Shown here: piece after piece, positions 27,526 to 35,833 of the stretch
Position numbering within the stretch: the first letter of the stretch is position 1
Layout: every line of letters begins with the position of its first letter
Source of the DNA: Streptomyces rapamycinicus NRRL 5491
GTDB lineage: Bacteria > Actinomycetota > Actinomycetes > Streptomycetales > Streptomycetaceae
DNA: 64,000 nucleotides
NCBI RefSeq assembly: GCF_024298965.1
Contig: NZ_CP085193.1
Coordinates: 2,356,001 to 2,420,000, forward strand
Direction of reading: 5' to 3'
The notes under the pieces: generated by a model
Databases searched by the model: none
Told to the model about the DNA's origin: nothing
What the model saw: only the letters and a program-made list of their open reading frames with translations
Program-made: the position numbers and the translations under genes

Positions 27526-28025
27526 GCGTCGGCCCGCCCGGTGCGGGTGAGGTCCATGGTCCAGTTGAGCTCCCAGGTGCGGCCGTCGTCGGCGGAGAAC
27601 TCCTGCTCCCAGCGGGCGGCGTCCGGGCCAAGCCGGTTCCAGGTGAAGTGCACCCGGATCGGGCGGCCGACGTAGGTGTCCTCACCGTGGAAGTCACCGC
27701 GGTCGCCCGTGAAGCCGCCGGTCACGGGGGGATCCAGTCGCCCCGTCCGGCTGTCGGACCAGTGGATCGACCAGCGCTCCGTCTCGCGGTCGAACAGCCG
27801 TAGGGTCACGCCCTGGCGGCCGAGGGTGGGGAAGGTGATCTCGTCGATGTTGCCGGCGCCCCCGAACAGCGGCCGGACCACCGCGTGACCGGGGAACTCC
27901 GCCCAGGAGGCGGGGCCCGGGCCGAGCGGTGCGGTGAGACGGCGGTTGGCCACGTCCCAGGAGCCGTGCAGGAAGTCGAAGTCGTGCGGGAAGTCGGTGT
28001 CATGCGGGAAGTCGGTGTCGTCCAT
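27522..28025 (-). CDS. DUF1579-like small lipocalin-fold protein
   Basis: A 167-aa protein opening with an unusual near-repeat (DDTDFPHDTDFPHDFDFLHG) followed by GSWDVANRRL. Trp-rich beta strands follow (RWSIHWSDSRTG, HFTWNRLGPDAARWEQEFS, ELNWTMDLTR). The pattern fits DUF1579-like proteins thought to adopt a lipocalin-type barrel; function is unknown. The N-terminal DTDFPHD duplication may mean the true start is a later codon, but no later ATG/GTG is well placed. It is the first gene of a two-gene unit divergent from the WYL regulator, with a perfect palindrome in between. Confidence 0.65.
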   Translation of the reverse strand: MDDTDFPHDTDFPHDFDFLHGSWDVANRRLTAPLGPGPASWAEFPGHAVVRPLFGGAGNIDEITFPTLGRQGVTLRLFDRETERWSIHWSDSRTGRLDPPVTGGFTGDRGDFHGEDTYVGRPIRVHFTWNRLGPDAARWEQEFSADDGRTWELNWTMDLTRTGRADA

Positions 28026-28045
28026 GCGCCGCAGGCTAGGGACAC

Positions 28046-28070
28046 TCCCCTGACATCCACTGTCAGGGGA
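28046..28070. promoter_or_regulatory. Perfect 10-bp palindrome, predicted WYL-regulator operator
   Basis: TCCCCTGACA (28046-28055) and TGTCAGGGGA (28061-28070) are perfect complements with a 5-bp spacer. The dyad lies between the divergent DUF1579-like gene (start 28025) and the regulator gene (start 28082), only 11 bp from the latter. TGACA/TGTCA cores fit reports for several YafY/DeoR-WYL regulators. Control of both directions is likely. Confidence 0.7.
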
Positions 28071-28081
28071 TACTGGGCGGC

Positions 28082-29011
28082 ATGCGCGCGAGCCGGCTGG
28101 TCACCCTGCTTCTGCTGCTCCAGAACCGGGGCCGGATGACGGCCCAGCAGCTGGCCGAGGAACTGGAGGTCTCCGTCCGTACGGTCTACCGGGACGTCGA
28201 GGCGCTCGGCGCTGCCGGTATCCCGCTGTACGGCGCCGCCGGACACGCGGGCGGCTACCAGCTGGTCGACGGCTACCGGACCCGGCTCACCGGACTGACC
28301 GCGGACGAGGCGCAGGCCGCGTTCCTCGCCGCACTCCCCGGCACCGCCGCCGACCTCGGCTTCGGCGAGGCACTCGCCACCGCCCAACTGAAACTGCGGG
28401 CCGCCCTGCCGGCCGAGCTGCGCGAGCACGCCGGGCGGATCCAGGAACGCTTCCTGCTCGACGCCCCCGGCTGGTACGGCGACGCCGACCGTACGCCGCA
28501 CCTGGCCGCGGTCGCCGCCGCGGTGTGGGCGCGGCGGGCGGTGCTCCTGCGGTACCGGCGGTGGCGCGCGCCGGAGGAGATCGAGCGGCGGGTGGAGCCG
28601 TACGGGCTCGTGCTCAAGGCCGGCCGCTGGTACCTGGTCGCCGGCGGGCCGTCCGGAATCCGCACCTACCGGGTCGACCAGATCATCGAACTCCACTCCC
28701 TGGACGGGCAGTTCGTCGTCCCGGACGGATTCGACCTGTCCGCGCACTGGAACAGCTATCTGACCGATTTCCGAGCCCGGCTGCACACCGGGGAGGCTCT
28801 GGTACGGCTCACGCCGAAGGGAGCCCGCCGCCTCGGCGTCACACCCGCGGGTGACGGATGGACGGAGACCCGGGTGCCCATCGAATCGATCGACCACGCC
28901 CACGGAGAGTTCCTGCGGCTGGGCATCGACGTCGAGGTCATCGCACCGGCGGAACTCCGCGACCGCATCGCCGAGACGGTACGGACCCTGGCCACCCGCT
29001 ACGAGGGGTGA
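28082..29011 (+). CDS. HTH-WYL transcriptional regulator (YafY family)
   Basis: A 309-aa regulator. Residues 1-60 form a DeoR/HTH_11 winged helix (RASRLVTLLLLLQNRGRMTA, then SVRTVYRDVEALGAAGIPLY). The WYL domain lies at about 140-215 and includes RRVEPYGLVLKAGRWYLVAG, and a WCX-like C-terminal region ends at residue 309. WYL proteins sense small ligands or nucleic acids, and many act as local regulators of divergent genes. The ATG is 11 bp from a perfect palindrome shared with the DUF1579-NIPSNAP pair. Confidence 0.88.
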   Translation: MRASRLVTLLLLLQNRGRMTAQQLAEELEVSVRTVYRDVEALGAAGIPLYGAAGHAGGYQLVDGYRTRLTGLTADEAQAAFLAALPGTAADLGFGEALATAQLKLRAALPAELREHAGRIQERFLLDAPGWYGDADRTPHLAAVAAAVWARRAVLLRYRRWRAPEEIERRVEPYGLVLKAGRWYLVAGGPSGIRTYRVDQIIELHSLDGQFVVPDGFDLSAHWNSYLTDFRARLHTGEALVRLTPKGARRLGVTPAGDGWTETRVPIESIDHAHGEFLRLGIDVEVIAPAELRDRIAETVRTLATRYEG

Positions 29012-29070
29012 CCCCGGGCAGAGGGACCTCCCGGATGATTTCCGCGAATCACCAGGCCCGACATGGGAGT

Positions 29071-29118
29071 CGGTCGGACTCGAAAAGGCGTCATCGGTCG
29101 GACTCGGAAAGGCGTCAG
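29071..29118. repeat. 24-bp tandem repeat, two copies
   Basis: Two adjacent 24-bp units (29071-29094 and 29095-29118), each with the core CGGTCGGACTCG then AAAGGCGTCA, differing at two positions. It lies between the WYL regulator stop and the convergent DJ-1-like gene. No function is evident. Confidence 0.7.
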
Positions 29119-29156
29119 CCGAGCGCGGAGATGCCGCGGTACCCGGCCGCCGCCCG

Positions 29157-29948
29157 CTACCTCTCGGCGTCCGCGAGCAGCCGGAGAGCGAGCTGCTGGA
29201 GCTCCGGGCCCGCCTTCTCCGGACTGCCGGTGTCGAAGGGCGGATCGGGGTCGTACTCCACGGCGAGTTGCATCGCCTGGGCGACCTTCTCGTCCGACAG
29301 GCGGGCGGCGAGGTGCAGGCCCATGTCGATACCGGCGGAGACCCCCGCCGCGGTGATGATCTTCCCCGCTTCGACGAACCGCCCCGGGGTGTATTCGGCG
29401 CCCGCCTCCGCCAGGTAGGAGCGGCTGCCCCAGAAGGTGGTGGCGGGCAGACCACGCAGCAGACCGGCCGCGCCGAGGATCAGCGACCCCGTGCACACCG
29501 AGGTGGTCCACACCGACCGCCGGTGGATGTGGCGTATCCAGTCCAGCACGACGGTGTTCTCCATCGTCTCCTTGGTGCCGCCGCCTCCCGGCACCAGCAG
29601 CACATCGGCCCGGTCCACACTGTCGAGGGAACGCTCGGCCTCCAGGGCCAGTTCGCCGGTGTCGGTACGGATGAGCCCGGCCTTCTCGGCCACCGTGGTC
29701 ACCGTCACCCGCGGCACCCGGCAGAGCACCTCGTACGGCCCGACCGCATCGAGCGCGGTGAACCTGTCGTACAGCAGCACCGCCACCCGCAACGGGCCCG
29801 CATCGGCGCGGTGGCTCGCCGGGCCACCGGCCTCCGGGGCCACCGCCCGGGCCGTCGACGCCCCGACACTCGTCACCATCCCCGCCCCCAGTCCACTTGC
29901 CGCGGCTGCCTGAAGCACCGTGCGACGGCTACGGTTCACACCTGCCAT
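29157..29948 (-). CDS. Exported DJ-1/PfpI-family protein
   Basis: A 263-aa protein with a Tat-type signal: SRRTVLQ (7-13), then a hydrophobic Ala-rich stretch ending near Ala33. The mature domain has the DJ-1/PfpI fold. DAVGPYEVL (67-75) supplies the conserved Glu73, and Cys152 lies on the nucleophile elbow in TTSVCTGSLILGAAGLL. It is closest in pattern to isonitrile-hydratase/AraC-N-terminal-type members (DAVGPYEVL plus SVCTGS). Export of such a protein is less common. The substrate is unknown. It converges with the WYL regulator. Confidence 0.8.
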   Translation of the reverse strand: MAGVNRSRRTVLQAAAASGLGAGMVTSVGASTARAVAPEAGGPASHRADAGPLRVAVLLYDRFTALDAVGPYEVLCRVPRVTVTTVAEKAGLIRTDTGELALEAERSLDSVDRADVLLVPGGGGTKETMENTVVLDWIRHIHRRSVWTTSVCTGSLILGAAGLLRGLPATTFWGSRSYLAEAGAEYTPGRFVEAGKIITAAGVSAGIDMGLHLAARLSDEKVAQAMQLAVEYDPDPPFDTGSPEKAGPELQQLALRLLADAER

Positions 29949-30153
29949 GAAGGACTTCCTCCCCTGTGATCACCACCGGCCCGGTGCCGGCACAACAAGT
30001 AGTCGGACCACATCACGGTCGAGTTCCCGGGATTCCGGCTCGGTTCGATGGTCGACTTCCCCGGCGGGGTCGTCAGGAAGCGGACAGGCATTCCGAGGTA
30101 GTCGTGGCGGAACCGGCGGGAGTTCCGGAGCATTTCTTAGCCGGGAGCGTTCG

Positions 30154-30738
30154 GTGCTCGTCGGCTGGCAGGCCGCCAAGAGCGAGCTGGGCTTCGACGG
30201 GCACCCCACGGTGATCTACGTGAAGGCGAGGGAGGACGCCATCGAGGACGTCAGCGCGGTCCTGCCCGCCACGCTGTATCCCGAAATCCCCGGTCTGGTC
30301 CAGGTCAGCCGCCCGTCCGACGCCCTGCTGGCGAAACGCGTCACCGAGACGACGTTCTCGGCGCCGTTCCTGGGCCTGGCCGGAGTGGCGCTGCTCATCG
30401 GCGGCATCGGCGTGGCCAACACCATGTACACCTCGGTGCTGGAGCGCCGCACCGAAATCGGCCTGCGCCGGGCGCCGGGGGCCGGGCGGGGCCAGATCCG
30501 GGCGCGGTTCCTCACCGAGTCCGTGGTGCTCAGCGCGCTCGGCGGGGTCGCGGGTACGGTCATCGGCGTCCTCGCGACCCTCGGCTACGCCACCTACCAG
30601 GGCTGGTCCCCCGCGATCCCCCTCCCCGCCCTCGCCCTGGGCACGGGCAGCACGGTTCTGATCGGCATCACGGCCGGCGTCTACCCGTCGATCCGCGCCT
30701 CCCGACTGCCCCCGGCACAGGCCCTGTCAGCGGCCTGA
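30154..30738 (+). pseudogene. C-terminal fragment of an ABC transporter permease (MacB/FtsX type)
   Basis: About 194 codons matching the last quarter of MacB-like permeases: VLVGWQAAKSELGFDGHPTV, RPSDALLAKRVTETTFSAPF, GIGVANTMYTSVLERRTEIG, and the final ITAGVYPSIRASRLPPAQAL. The first transmembrane helix, most of the periplasmic domain and any start or ribosome site are missing, and no ATPase gene is adjacent. The frame upstream (29949-30153) is unrelated. It is a dead remnant, probably left by deletion at the edge of the biosynthetic cluster. Confidence 0.75.
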
Positions 30739-30846
30739 CAACGCGCCTCGGCGCCGACGCAGTGCCCACCGGCAGCTGGGCGCATCGTGCTCGCCGAGGA
30801 AGCTCGGCCTGTTCCAGCCGGGGCACCGCTTCCAGCCGAGGCACCG

Positions 30847-32337
30847 TCAGGGCTCCGTGGAGGGCGTCTGATCCCCACGGGTCGGGCGCCCCAGCGCGCG
30901 CAGCGCTGAGCGGGCGGCGTTGTGGCCGCTCATGCCGTGGGCACCGGCGCCCGGTGGGGTGGCCGCGGAGCAGAGGAAGACCCCCGGCACGCCCGTACGG
31001 TACGGATCGGGGACCATCCGGGGACGCGTCACCAGCTGGAGCGGGGTGTTTGCACCGGAGATGATGTCTCCCCCGACGTAATTGGCGTTGTACCGCTCCA
31101 GTTCCGCGGTCGACATGGCCGTCATGGAGACGATCCGCTCCCGTGTTCCGGGTGCGAAGCGCTCGAACTGCCGCAGCATGGCCGACGTGGCGTCTCCCTC
31201 GTAACCGTGCGGCACATGCGCGTAGGCGGAGACGGGGTGGACGCCACCGGACGAGCGGCCGGGGTCGGCAAGGTACTGCTGCGAAACCAGTATGAAGGGC
31301 CGCTCGGGCATCCGGCCCCGGTGCACCTCACGCTCAACATGGGCGATCTCCTCGAAACTCCCGCCCAGATGCACGGTGCCCGCCCGGCGGCAGTGCCCGG
31401 CGCGCCACGGGATCCCGCCCTCGACGGCGAGGTCCAGCTTGAACGCCCCGGGGCCATGGCGGAAACGTGCGTAGGCCCGCCGGACCCGCGCCGGCAACCG
31501 GTCGCCGATCACCTCCGCCGCGGCGGCCGGGACCAGGTCGAGCATGACGGCGGCGGCCGGGGGCAGTTCGTCGAGGGAGCGGACCCGCACACCGGTCTCG
31601 ATGCGCCCGCCCGCCTCGGTGAGCAGCGCGGCCAGTGCGTCGGTGATCGCGCGTGAGCCACCCTTGGCCGCCGGCCACCCGAACCGGTGCCCCATCGCGA
31701 TGATCATGAGCCCGATGGCGGCCCCGACCGGCTGGGTCAACGGGCCGAACAGGTGTGCCGCCACCCCGCCGAAGACACCGCGCGCCTCCTCGGTGCGGAA
31801 CCGCTTGGCCACCAGCGTCGCGGGCTGCAGGGCGTGGCGGCCGAAGCGGGCGAGCCGGAGCGGATGGCGGGGCACCCGCGCCAGGGGGCGCATGACCGCG
31901 TCGGCGAGCACCTCCGCGTCCGCCGCCAGCGGCCCGAACAGCCGCCGCCAGGCGTGGCCGTCCGCGCCGAGCCCGTCCGCCGTCCTCCCGACCGACCGGT
32001 ACAGCGCGCCCGCGCCACCGGAATCCAGCGGATGCGCGAGGTCCACCTCGGGCCACAGCCACTCCAGCCCGTACGGACTCAGGTCCAGCGAGCGCAGGAA
32101 CGGTGAGCCGGCGCCCACCACATGCGCCGAGGAGCAGTGGTCGAACACCACACCGGGCACGCCGAGTTCACCGCTACGGGTGCCGCCGCCGATGGTGTCC
32201 GCCGCTTCGAGCACGGTGACCCGGAAGCCGCTGAGGGCCAGGGTGACGGCGGCGGCCAGCCCATTCGGGCCGGCCCCCACCACGATGGCTTCGCCACTTC
32301 CCGTACGGGACCTCATGGGCCCAGTCTGGCAGCTCAC
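30847..32337 (-). CDS. Phytoene-desaturase-like FAD oxidoreductase
   Basis: A 496-aa flavoprotein. The dinucleotide-binding motif VVGAGPNGLAAAVTLALSG lies near residues 16-34, followed by VLEAADTIGGGTRSGE. The C-terminal FAD motif is ATPPGAGAHGMSGHNAARSA. This places it among CrtI/PYROXD2-like NAD(P)/FAD-dependent oxidoreductases, which desaturate or oxidise lipophilic substrates. I chose the GTG at 32337, which overlaps the stop of the preceding gene by four bases and follows AAGGAGG. An ATG at 32316 has no ribosome site. It is the last gene of the minus-strand cluster, so a tailoring role on the polyketide is plausible. It could also be a general cellular enzyme co-opted by position. Confidence 0.8.
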   Translation of the reverse strand: MSCQTGPMRSRTGSGEAIVVGAGPNGLAAAVTLALSGFRVTVLEAADTIGGGTRSGELGVPGVVFDHCSSAHVVGAGSPFLRSLDLSPYGLEWLWPEVDLAHPLDSGGAGALYRSVGRTADGLGADGHAWRRLFGPLAADAEVLADAVMRPLARVPRHPLRLARFGRHALQPATLVAKRFRTEEARGVFGGVAAHLFGPLTQPVGAAIGLMIIAMGHRFGWPAAKGGSRAITDALAALLTEAGGRIETGVRVRSLDELPPAAAVMLDLVPAAAAEVIGDRLPARVRRAYARFRHGPGAFKLDLAVEGGIPWRAGHCRRAGTVHLGGSFEEIAHVEREVHRGRMPERPFILVSQQYLADPGRSSGGVHPVSAYAHVPHGYEGDATSAMLRQFERFAPGTRERIVSMTAMSTAELERYNANYVGGDIISGANTPLQLVTRPRMVPDPYRTGVPGVFLCSAATPPGAGAHGMSGHNAARSALRALGRPTRGDQTPSTEP

Positions 32338-34226
32338 ACGGGCATGTCCTCCTTGGCGGGGCTGTTGTGGTACGCGGCGACGCGCCACTCACCGTCCTGT
32401 TTGACCAGCGCCCAGGTGGAGCGGATCGCGTTCTCCGCGGTCACCTCCGTCTCCCCGGCCGTCAGCACGGCCCCGCGGACGACCGCCACCGCCGCGCTGT
32501 CGCCCAGGAGCCGCACCTCCAGGACGTCACCTACGATCCGACTGCCCTTGTACGGGCCCTGGAACGCCTCCCCCATACGGGTTGCGATCTCTTCCCGGCC
32601 CTTGCGCAGATACCCGAAAGCGATCATGGTCGCGTCCGGGGTGAACACATCCCCCAGCGCCCGCGCGTCCAGCTCCGACCAGGCCGCGCCCAGCCGCTCC
32701 AGCGCGGCGACCACGGCCTTCTTCTCGGTCTCGCTCTCCACCATCGGGGTCCTTCCGTCGTACGTCTCGTCCGTGTACGTCTTCTTCGTGTGCGGATCGT
32801 CCGGGTGCGTCGCGTCCGGGTGCGTCGCGTCCGTCGCGGGTGCGGGGAGTCCCGTGTGCTCGGGGGGAAGGTCGTACTGCGCGGGATGGCGGGGGCCTCG
32901 CAGCAGCGCCCTGAGGGTGCGGGCGTTGAACACCTCCCGGGGCGGGGTGGTGAGGGTGAGCGCCTTGAACAGTGCCTGGGAGGCGACCGGATCACAGGCG
33001 GCGGTGATGCGCAGCCGGTCCGAGCAGCGCTTCAGCACCTTCCGCCGCACGGACGGCGCGGGCCCCTTCGCCCCCGGATAGCGCAGGTCCTCGTTGGAGG
33101 CCATCGCCCACGCGATGTCCGTGGCGCGGATGACCGCTTCCTGGGTCCGGCCGTAGCCCTCCTCGTCGAGCGGGCCCCGTACGAGCTCTTCGCGCAGGGT
33201 GACCGCGCTCAGCGCCGCCGCGGTCACACCCTGGCCGTACAGCGGGTTGAAGGTGGTGGCCGCGTCGCCGAACACCAGGAAGCCGGTGGGGCGGGTCCGC
33301 AACCTGTCGTAGTGGCGGCGGTGGTTGGCGGTGTTCTGGAAACCCGAGATCCGGCTCATGGGCGTGCCCTGGGAGATGAGTTCGCTCATGAGCGGGTGGC
33401 GCAGGGCCTGGGCGTAGCGGAGGAAGCCTTCCTCATCCAGGGGCGGGTGGGCGCCCCTGGTGCCCGCCAGGGTCACCATCCACGTCCCGTCCTCGACGAG
33501 CATCATGCCCCCGATCCGGGCCGGGCCACCGCTTCGCGGGTCGCCCTGCAGGGCGATCAGGGGGAACCTGCGCCCGGTGGCCTCGTCGGGAGGACGGATG
33601 ACACGGCTCGCATAGGCCAGCCCCGCGTCGACCACCGTGGCGGGCACTTCGGGCAGGCCCAGTTCGGTGAGCCACTGCGGCGCCTTGGAGCCGCGGCCGG
33701 TGGCGTCGATGACCAGGTCCGCGTCGACGCTCTCGCGCTCCCCGGTGCCGCGGTGGCGGATATGGGCCCCGGACACCCGCCGCGCGTCGCCGATCAGTCC
33801 GGTGGCCTCGGCGCCTTCCAGGATCCGCACATGCGGATGGGACAGCAGGGCACGGCGCACGATGTGCTCGGCCAGAGGTCTGCTGGCTCCGACCGTGAAG
33901 TGTTCGCCCGGATACTGGCGCATCCAGCCGTGCGGGCCGTAGAACAGCGCCTGCGTCGGCATGACCACCCGGTGGGCACCGGCCGCGAAAAGGCTCTCCA
34001 TGGTGCCCGGGAGGAGGGTGTCGATGGCCTGGACACCGCTGGACTGCAGACCGTGGAGGTGACGGCCCTGAGGCACGCCCTTGCGCACCTCGGGCCCGTC
34101 GGGCAGCCGGTCCCGTTCCACGACGGTGATGGTGTCCACGTACTCGACGAGGGCGGCCGCGGCGAGCAGTCCGGCCACGCCGCCACCGAGTACGAGTGCG
34201 CTGCCGAGCCTGCGCGAACCTTTCAC
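32334..34226 (-). CDS. FAD-dependent monooxygenase fused to an SgcJ/SnoaL-like domain
   Basis: A 630-aa two-domain protein. Residues 1-460 form a flavin monooxygenase: ALVLGGGVAGLLAAAALVE with GGGVAG at 14-19, RKGVPQGRHLHGLQSSG, DLVIDATGRGSKAPQWL, and GDAATTFNPLYGQGV. The architecture resembles the flavin epoxidases of the MonCI/Lsd18 type and related tailoring monooxygenases. A Thr/His/Asp-rich linker (about 463-494) leads to an SgcJ/EcaC-type NTF2-fold domain (495-630). Met495 has GGAAGGA at ideal spacing, so the second domain may also be made separately. The GTG at 34226 follows AAGGAAGTGATG. The frame stays open upstream to the mbtH stop. It probably oxidises the polyketide or a precursor. 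Confidence 0.82.
   Translation of the reverse strand: MKGSRRLGSALVLGGGVAGLLAAAALVEYVDTITVVERDRLPDGPEVRKGVPQGRHLHGLQSSGVQAIDTLLPGTMESLFAAGAHRVVMPTQALFYGPHGWMRQYPGEHFTVGASRPLAEHIVRRALLSHPHVRILEGAEATGLIGDARRVSGAHIRHRGTGERESVDADLVIDATGRGSKAPQWLTELGLPEVPATVVDAGLAYASRVIRPPDEATGRRFPLIALQGDPRSGGPARIGGMMLVEDGTWMVTLAGTRGAHPPLDEEGFLRYAQALRHPLMSELISQGTPMSRISGFQNTANHRRHYDRLRTRPTGFLVFGDAATTFNPLYGQGVTAAALSAVTLREELVRGPLDEEGYGRTQEAVIRATDIAWAMASNEDLRYPGAKGPAPSVRRKVLKRCSDRLRITAACDPVASQALFKALTLTTPPREVFNARTLRALLRGPRHPAQYDLPPEHTGLPAPATDATHPDATHPDDPHTKKTYTDETYDGRTPMVESETEKKAVVAALERLGAAWSELDARALGDVFTPDATMIAFGYLRKGREEIATRMGEAFQGPYKGSRIVGDVLEVRLLGDSAAVAVVRGAVLTAGETEVTAENAIRSTWALVKQDGEWRVAAYHNSPAKEDMPV
32799..32828 (-). 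repeat. 15-bp in-frame tandem repeat in the monooxygenase-SgcJ linker
   Basis: Two exact 15-bp units encode Ala-Thr-His-Pro-Asp twice in the linker between the two domains. Because the unit is a multiple of three it can expand or shrink without breaking the frame. Confidence 0.8.
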
Positions 34227-34283
34227 ACCATCACTTCCTTTTTCATGGTTGGTACCGGGCTGCTGCTCTTTCTCCGCGCCACT

Positions 34284-34355
34284 CGTGTTCTCCGGGCCGC
34301 CGGTGTCCTCCGGGCCATCCGCGTTCTCCGGGCCACCCGTGTTCTCCGGGCCGCT
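34284..34355 (-). repeat. Four 18-bp repeats between mbtH and the monooxygenase gene
   Basis: Four consecutive 18-bp units with the core TTCTCCGGGCC on the plus strand (34284-34301, 34302-34319, 34320-34337, 34338-34355). Read on the minus strand in the frame shared by both neighbouring genes they give repeats of GPENTG/GPENAD/GPEDTG/GPENTS. The region has no stop codon in that frame. Confidence 0.85.
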
Positions 34356-34373
34356 CGTCGGGGCCCGGTGGGG

Positions 34374-34601
34374 TCAACCCCGGCTCTGCTCAGCCCGGTT
34401 CATCGCCTCGATCAGGCTCTTGGGCCGCATATCGGTCCAGTTCGTCTCGATGTAGTCCAGGCAGGTCTTGCGATCCGTCTCCTGGACCACCACCTCCCAG
34501 CCGGCCGGGACCTCCGCGAAGGCCGGCCACAGCGAGTGCTGGCCCTCGTCATTGACCAGAACCAGGAAGGTGCCGTCTGGGTTGTCGAACGGATTGGTCA
34601 T
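34374..34601 (-). CDS. MbtH-like protein
   Basis: A 75-aa MbtH-family protein, the usual length. It starts [20 protein letters not shown], with the hallmark residues [13 protein letters not shown] (23-35) and a C-terminal [13 protein letters not shown]. MbtH-like proteins bind adenylation domains of nonribosomal peptide synthetases and are often needed for their activity or solubility. No adenylation domain is in this window, so its partner should be encoded nearby outside it, or elsewhere in the genome. The ATG follows CCGAGGAGTCAGACG. The stop is 147 bp before the monooxygenase start, and the frame between them is open. Confidence 0.95.
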   Translation of the reverse strand: MTNPFDNPDGTFLVLVNDEGQHSLWPAFAEVPAGWEVVVQETDRKTCLDYIETNWTDMRPKSLIEAMNRAEQSRG

Positions 34602-34707
34602 CGTCTGACTCCTCGGGACAGGGCGGACTTCACGAGCCGCTCGATTACTTGTCTTCGGACCGGACCGATGGAATGTGCGCCGGCGGGCGCCCCGCCGCCG
34701 CCACCCC

Positions 34708-35712
34708 TCACAGCCAGCCGCAGCGGACCGCCTGCACACCCGCCTCGAAGCGGCTGTGGGCACCCAGGCGCGCCATGAGATCGGCCACCGCACGGCGTAC
34801 GGTGCGAAGCGAGATGCCCAGCTTGCGGCACATCGACTCGTCGGTGAATCCACTGGCGAGGAGGCGCAGGAGATCGCGCTCCCGGGGCGAGAGCCCCTCC
34901 CGGTCCCGCTGCGCGGGCTCGTCCCAAGGAGTGGCCGTGACCCAGAAGTGTTCGAAGATCGTCCGCAGTGCCGCCACCGCCTCGTGCCCGTTGAGCTCGA
35001 GCGCGCCGCGGGTGGTGTCCTCGGGATCCAGTGGCACCAGGGCGATGTGTTCGTCCACCAGCGCCATGGGGGTCGGGAGGACGGGGACGGTACGGATCCG
35101 CCCGCCGAGCGAGGCGAGCCACCGGGCGGCGCCCAGCTCCGTGGAATCGCCGCGGAAGCTGTCCTGATGAACGGCCCGGATGGAAATTCCGCGCTCCGCC
35201 ACCACCCGCTCCCATTGGTTTCCCTGCTCCACGGAATTCGGAAGCTGGACATAGGAAGAGGAGAAGATGCGGCACTCCTTGGCGGCTCGTCCGCACAACT
35301 CGCGCAGCCGCGTATGCACCGCATCGGCCCCGTCGAACCGCCGGACGGCGCCGACGTATTCCTCACCGGCCTCGTAATTCCGGGTCACCGAGGAGACCAT
35401 GGATCGGGCCTTCGCTATCTGCCACCGGCGCGCCGCGAGGTCGTCCCCGGATCCCAGCTCCTCGTGGAGACCTTCGCGGAGACTTTCGTGGAGACCCTCG
35501 CGGAGCTTCTCGCTGACACCGGAGTTCTCGCAGGTCAGGGCGGATCGCCCGGCCACCAGCGGATGTTCGGCCAGCTCCGCGTGGACCGCGCGGACTTCGG
35601 CTTCGGAAAGGTCCAGTCGGCGCGCGATCTCACCGACATCGAGTGAAGGCTGAACAAGCGAAAGCCGATACACGGCAACCGCACGCCATTCAAGTCCCCG
35701 TTCCTTGAGCAT
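34708..35712 (-). CDS. LuxR-type transcriptional regulator, likely pathway-specific
   Basis: A 334-aa protein. Residues about 271-325 form a LuxR/GerE helix-turn-helix ([20 protein letters not shown], then [20 protein letters not shown]). The N-terminus has a TrmB-like winged-helix segment ([20 protein letters not shown], 25-44). A Leu/Glu-rich heptad-like stretch with a direct repeat ([16 protein letters not shown], about 70-86) follows, then a phospholipase-D-like/TrmB-C-terminal-type region (140-250) often seen in Streptomyces regulators of this group. It lies inside the cluster on the same strand as the biosynthetic genes, so activation of the cluster is likely. No receiver domain is present. 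No in-frame TTA codon was noticed. Confidence 0.82.
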   Translation of the reverse strand: MLKERGLEWRAVAVYRLSLVQPSLDVGEIARRLDLSEAEVRAVHAELAEHPLVAGRSALTCENSGVSEKLREGLHESLREGLHEELGSGDDLAARRWQIAKARSMVSSVTRNYEAGEEYVGAVRRFDGADAVHTRLRELCGRAAKECRIFSSSYVQLPNSVEQGNQWERVVAERGISIRAVHQDSFRGDSTELGAARWLASLGGRIRTVPVLPTPMALVDEHIALVPLDPEDTTRGALELNGHEAVAALRTIFEHFWVTATPWDEPAQRDREGLSPRERDLLRLLASGFTDESMCRKLGISLRTVRRAVADLMARLGAHSRFEAGVQAVRCGWL

Positions 35713-35833
35713 CCAACCCCCAGAAGATCACCAAGTCAATTCGATTATCACGTCGGACTCCTGGCGCCGCAACGAATGACAACCGGGATGAGCGGGCGAT
35801 ACCGGCCGCGGACCGCGAGTGGACCGGTCGGCT

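Noticed and set aside
29936..30133. 65-aa minus-strand frame upstream of the DJ-1-like gene
   Set aside because: No recognisable motif and no support for the start. It overlaps the region where the DJ-1-like promoter should lie.
32334..34226. Polyether-type cluster suggested by the MonCI-like epoxidase pattern
   Set aside because: No epoxide hydrolase of the MonB type or polyether-specific genes are present, and the same flavoenzyme family occurs in many other pathways.
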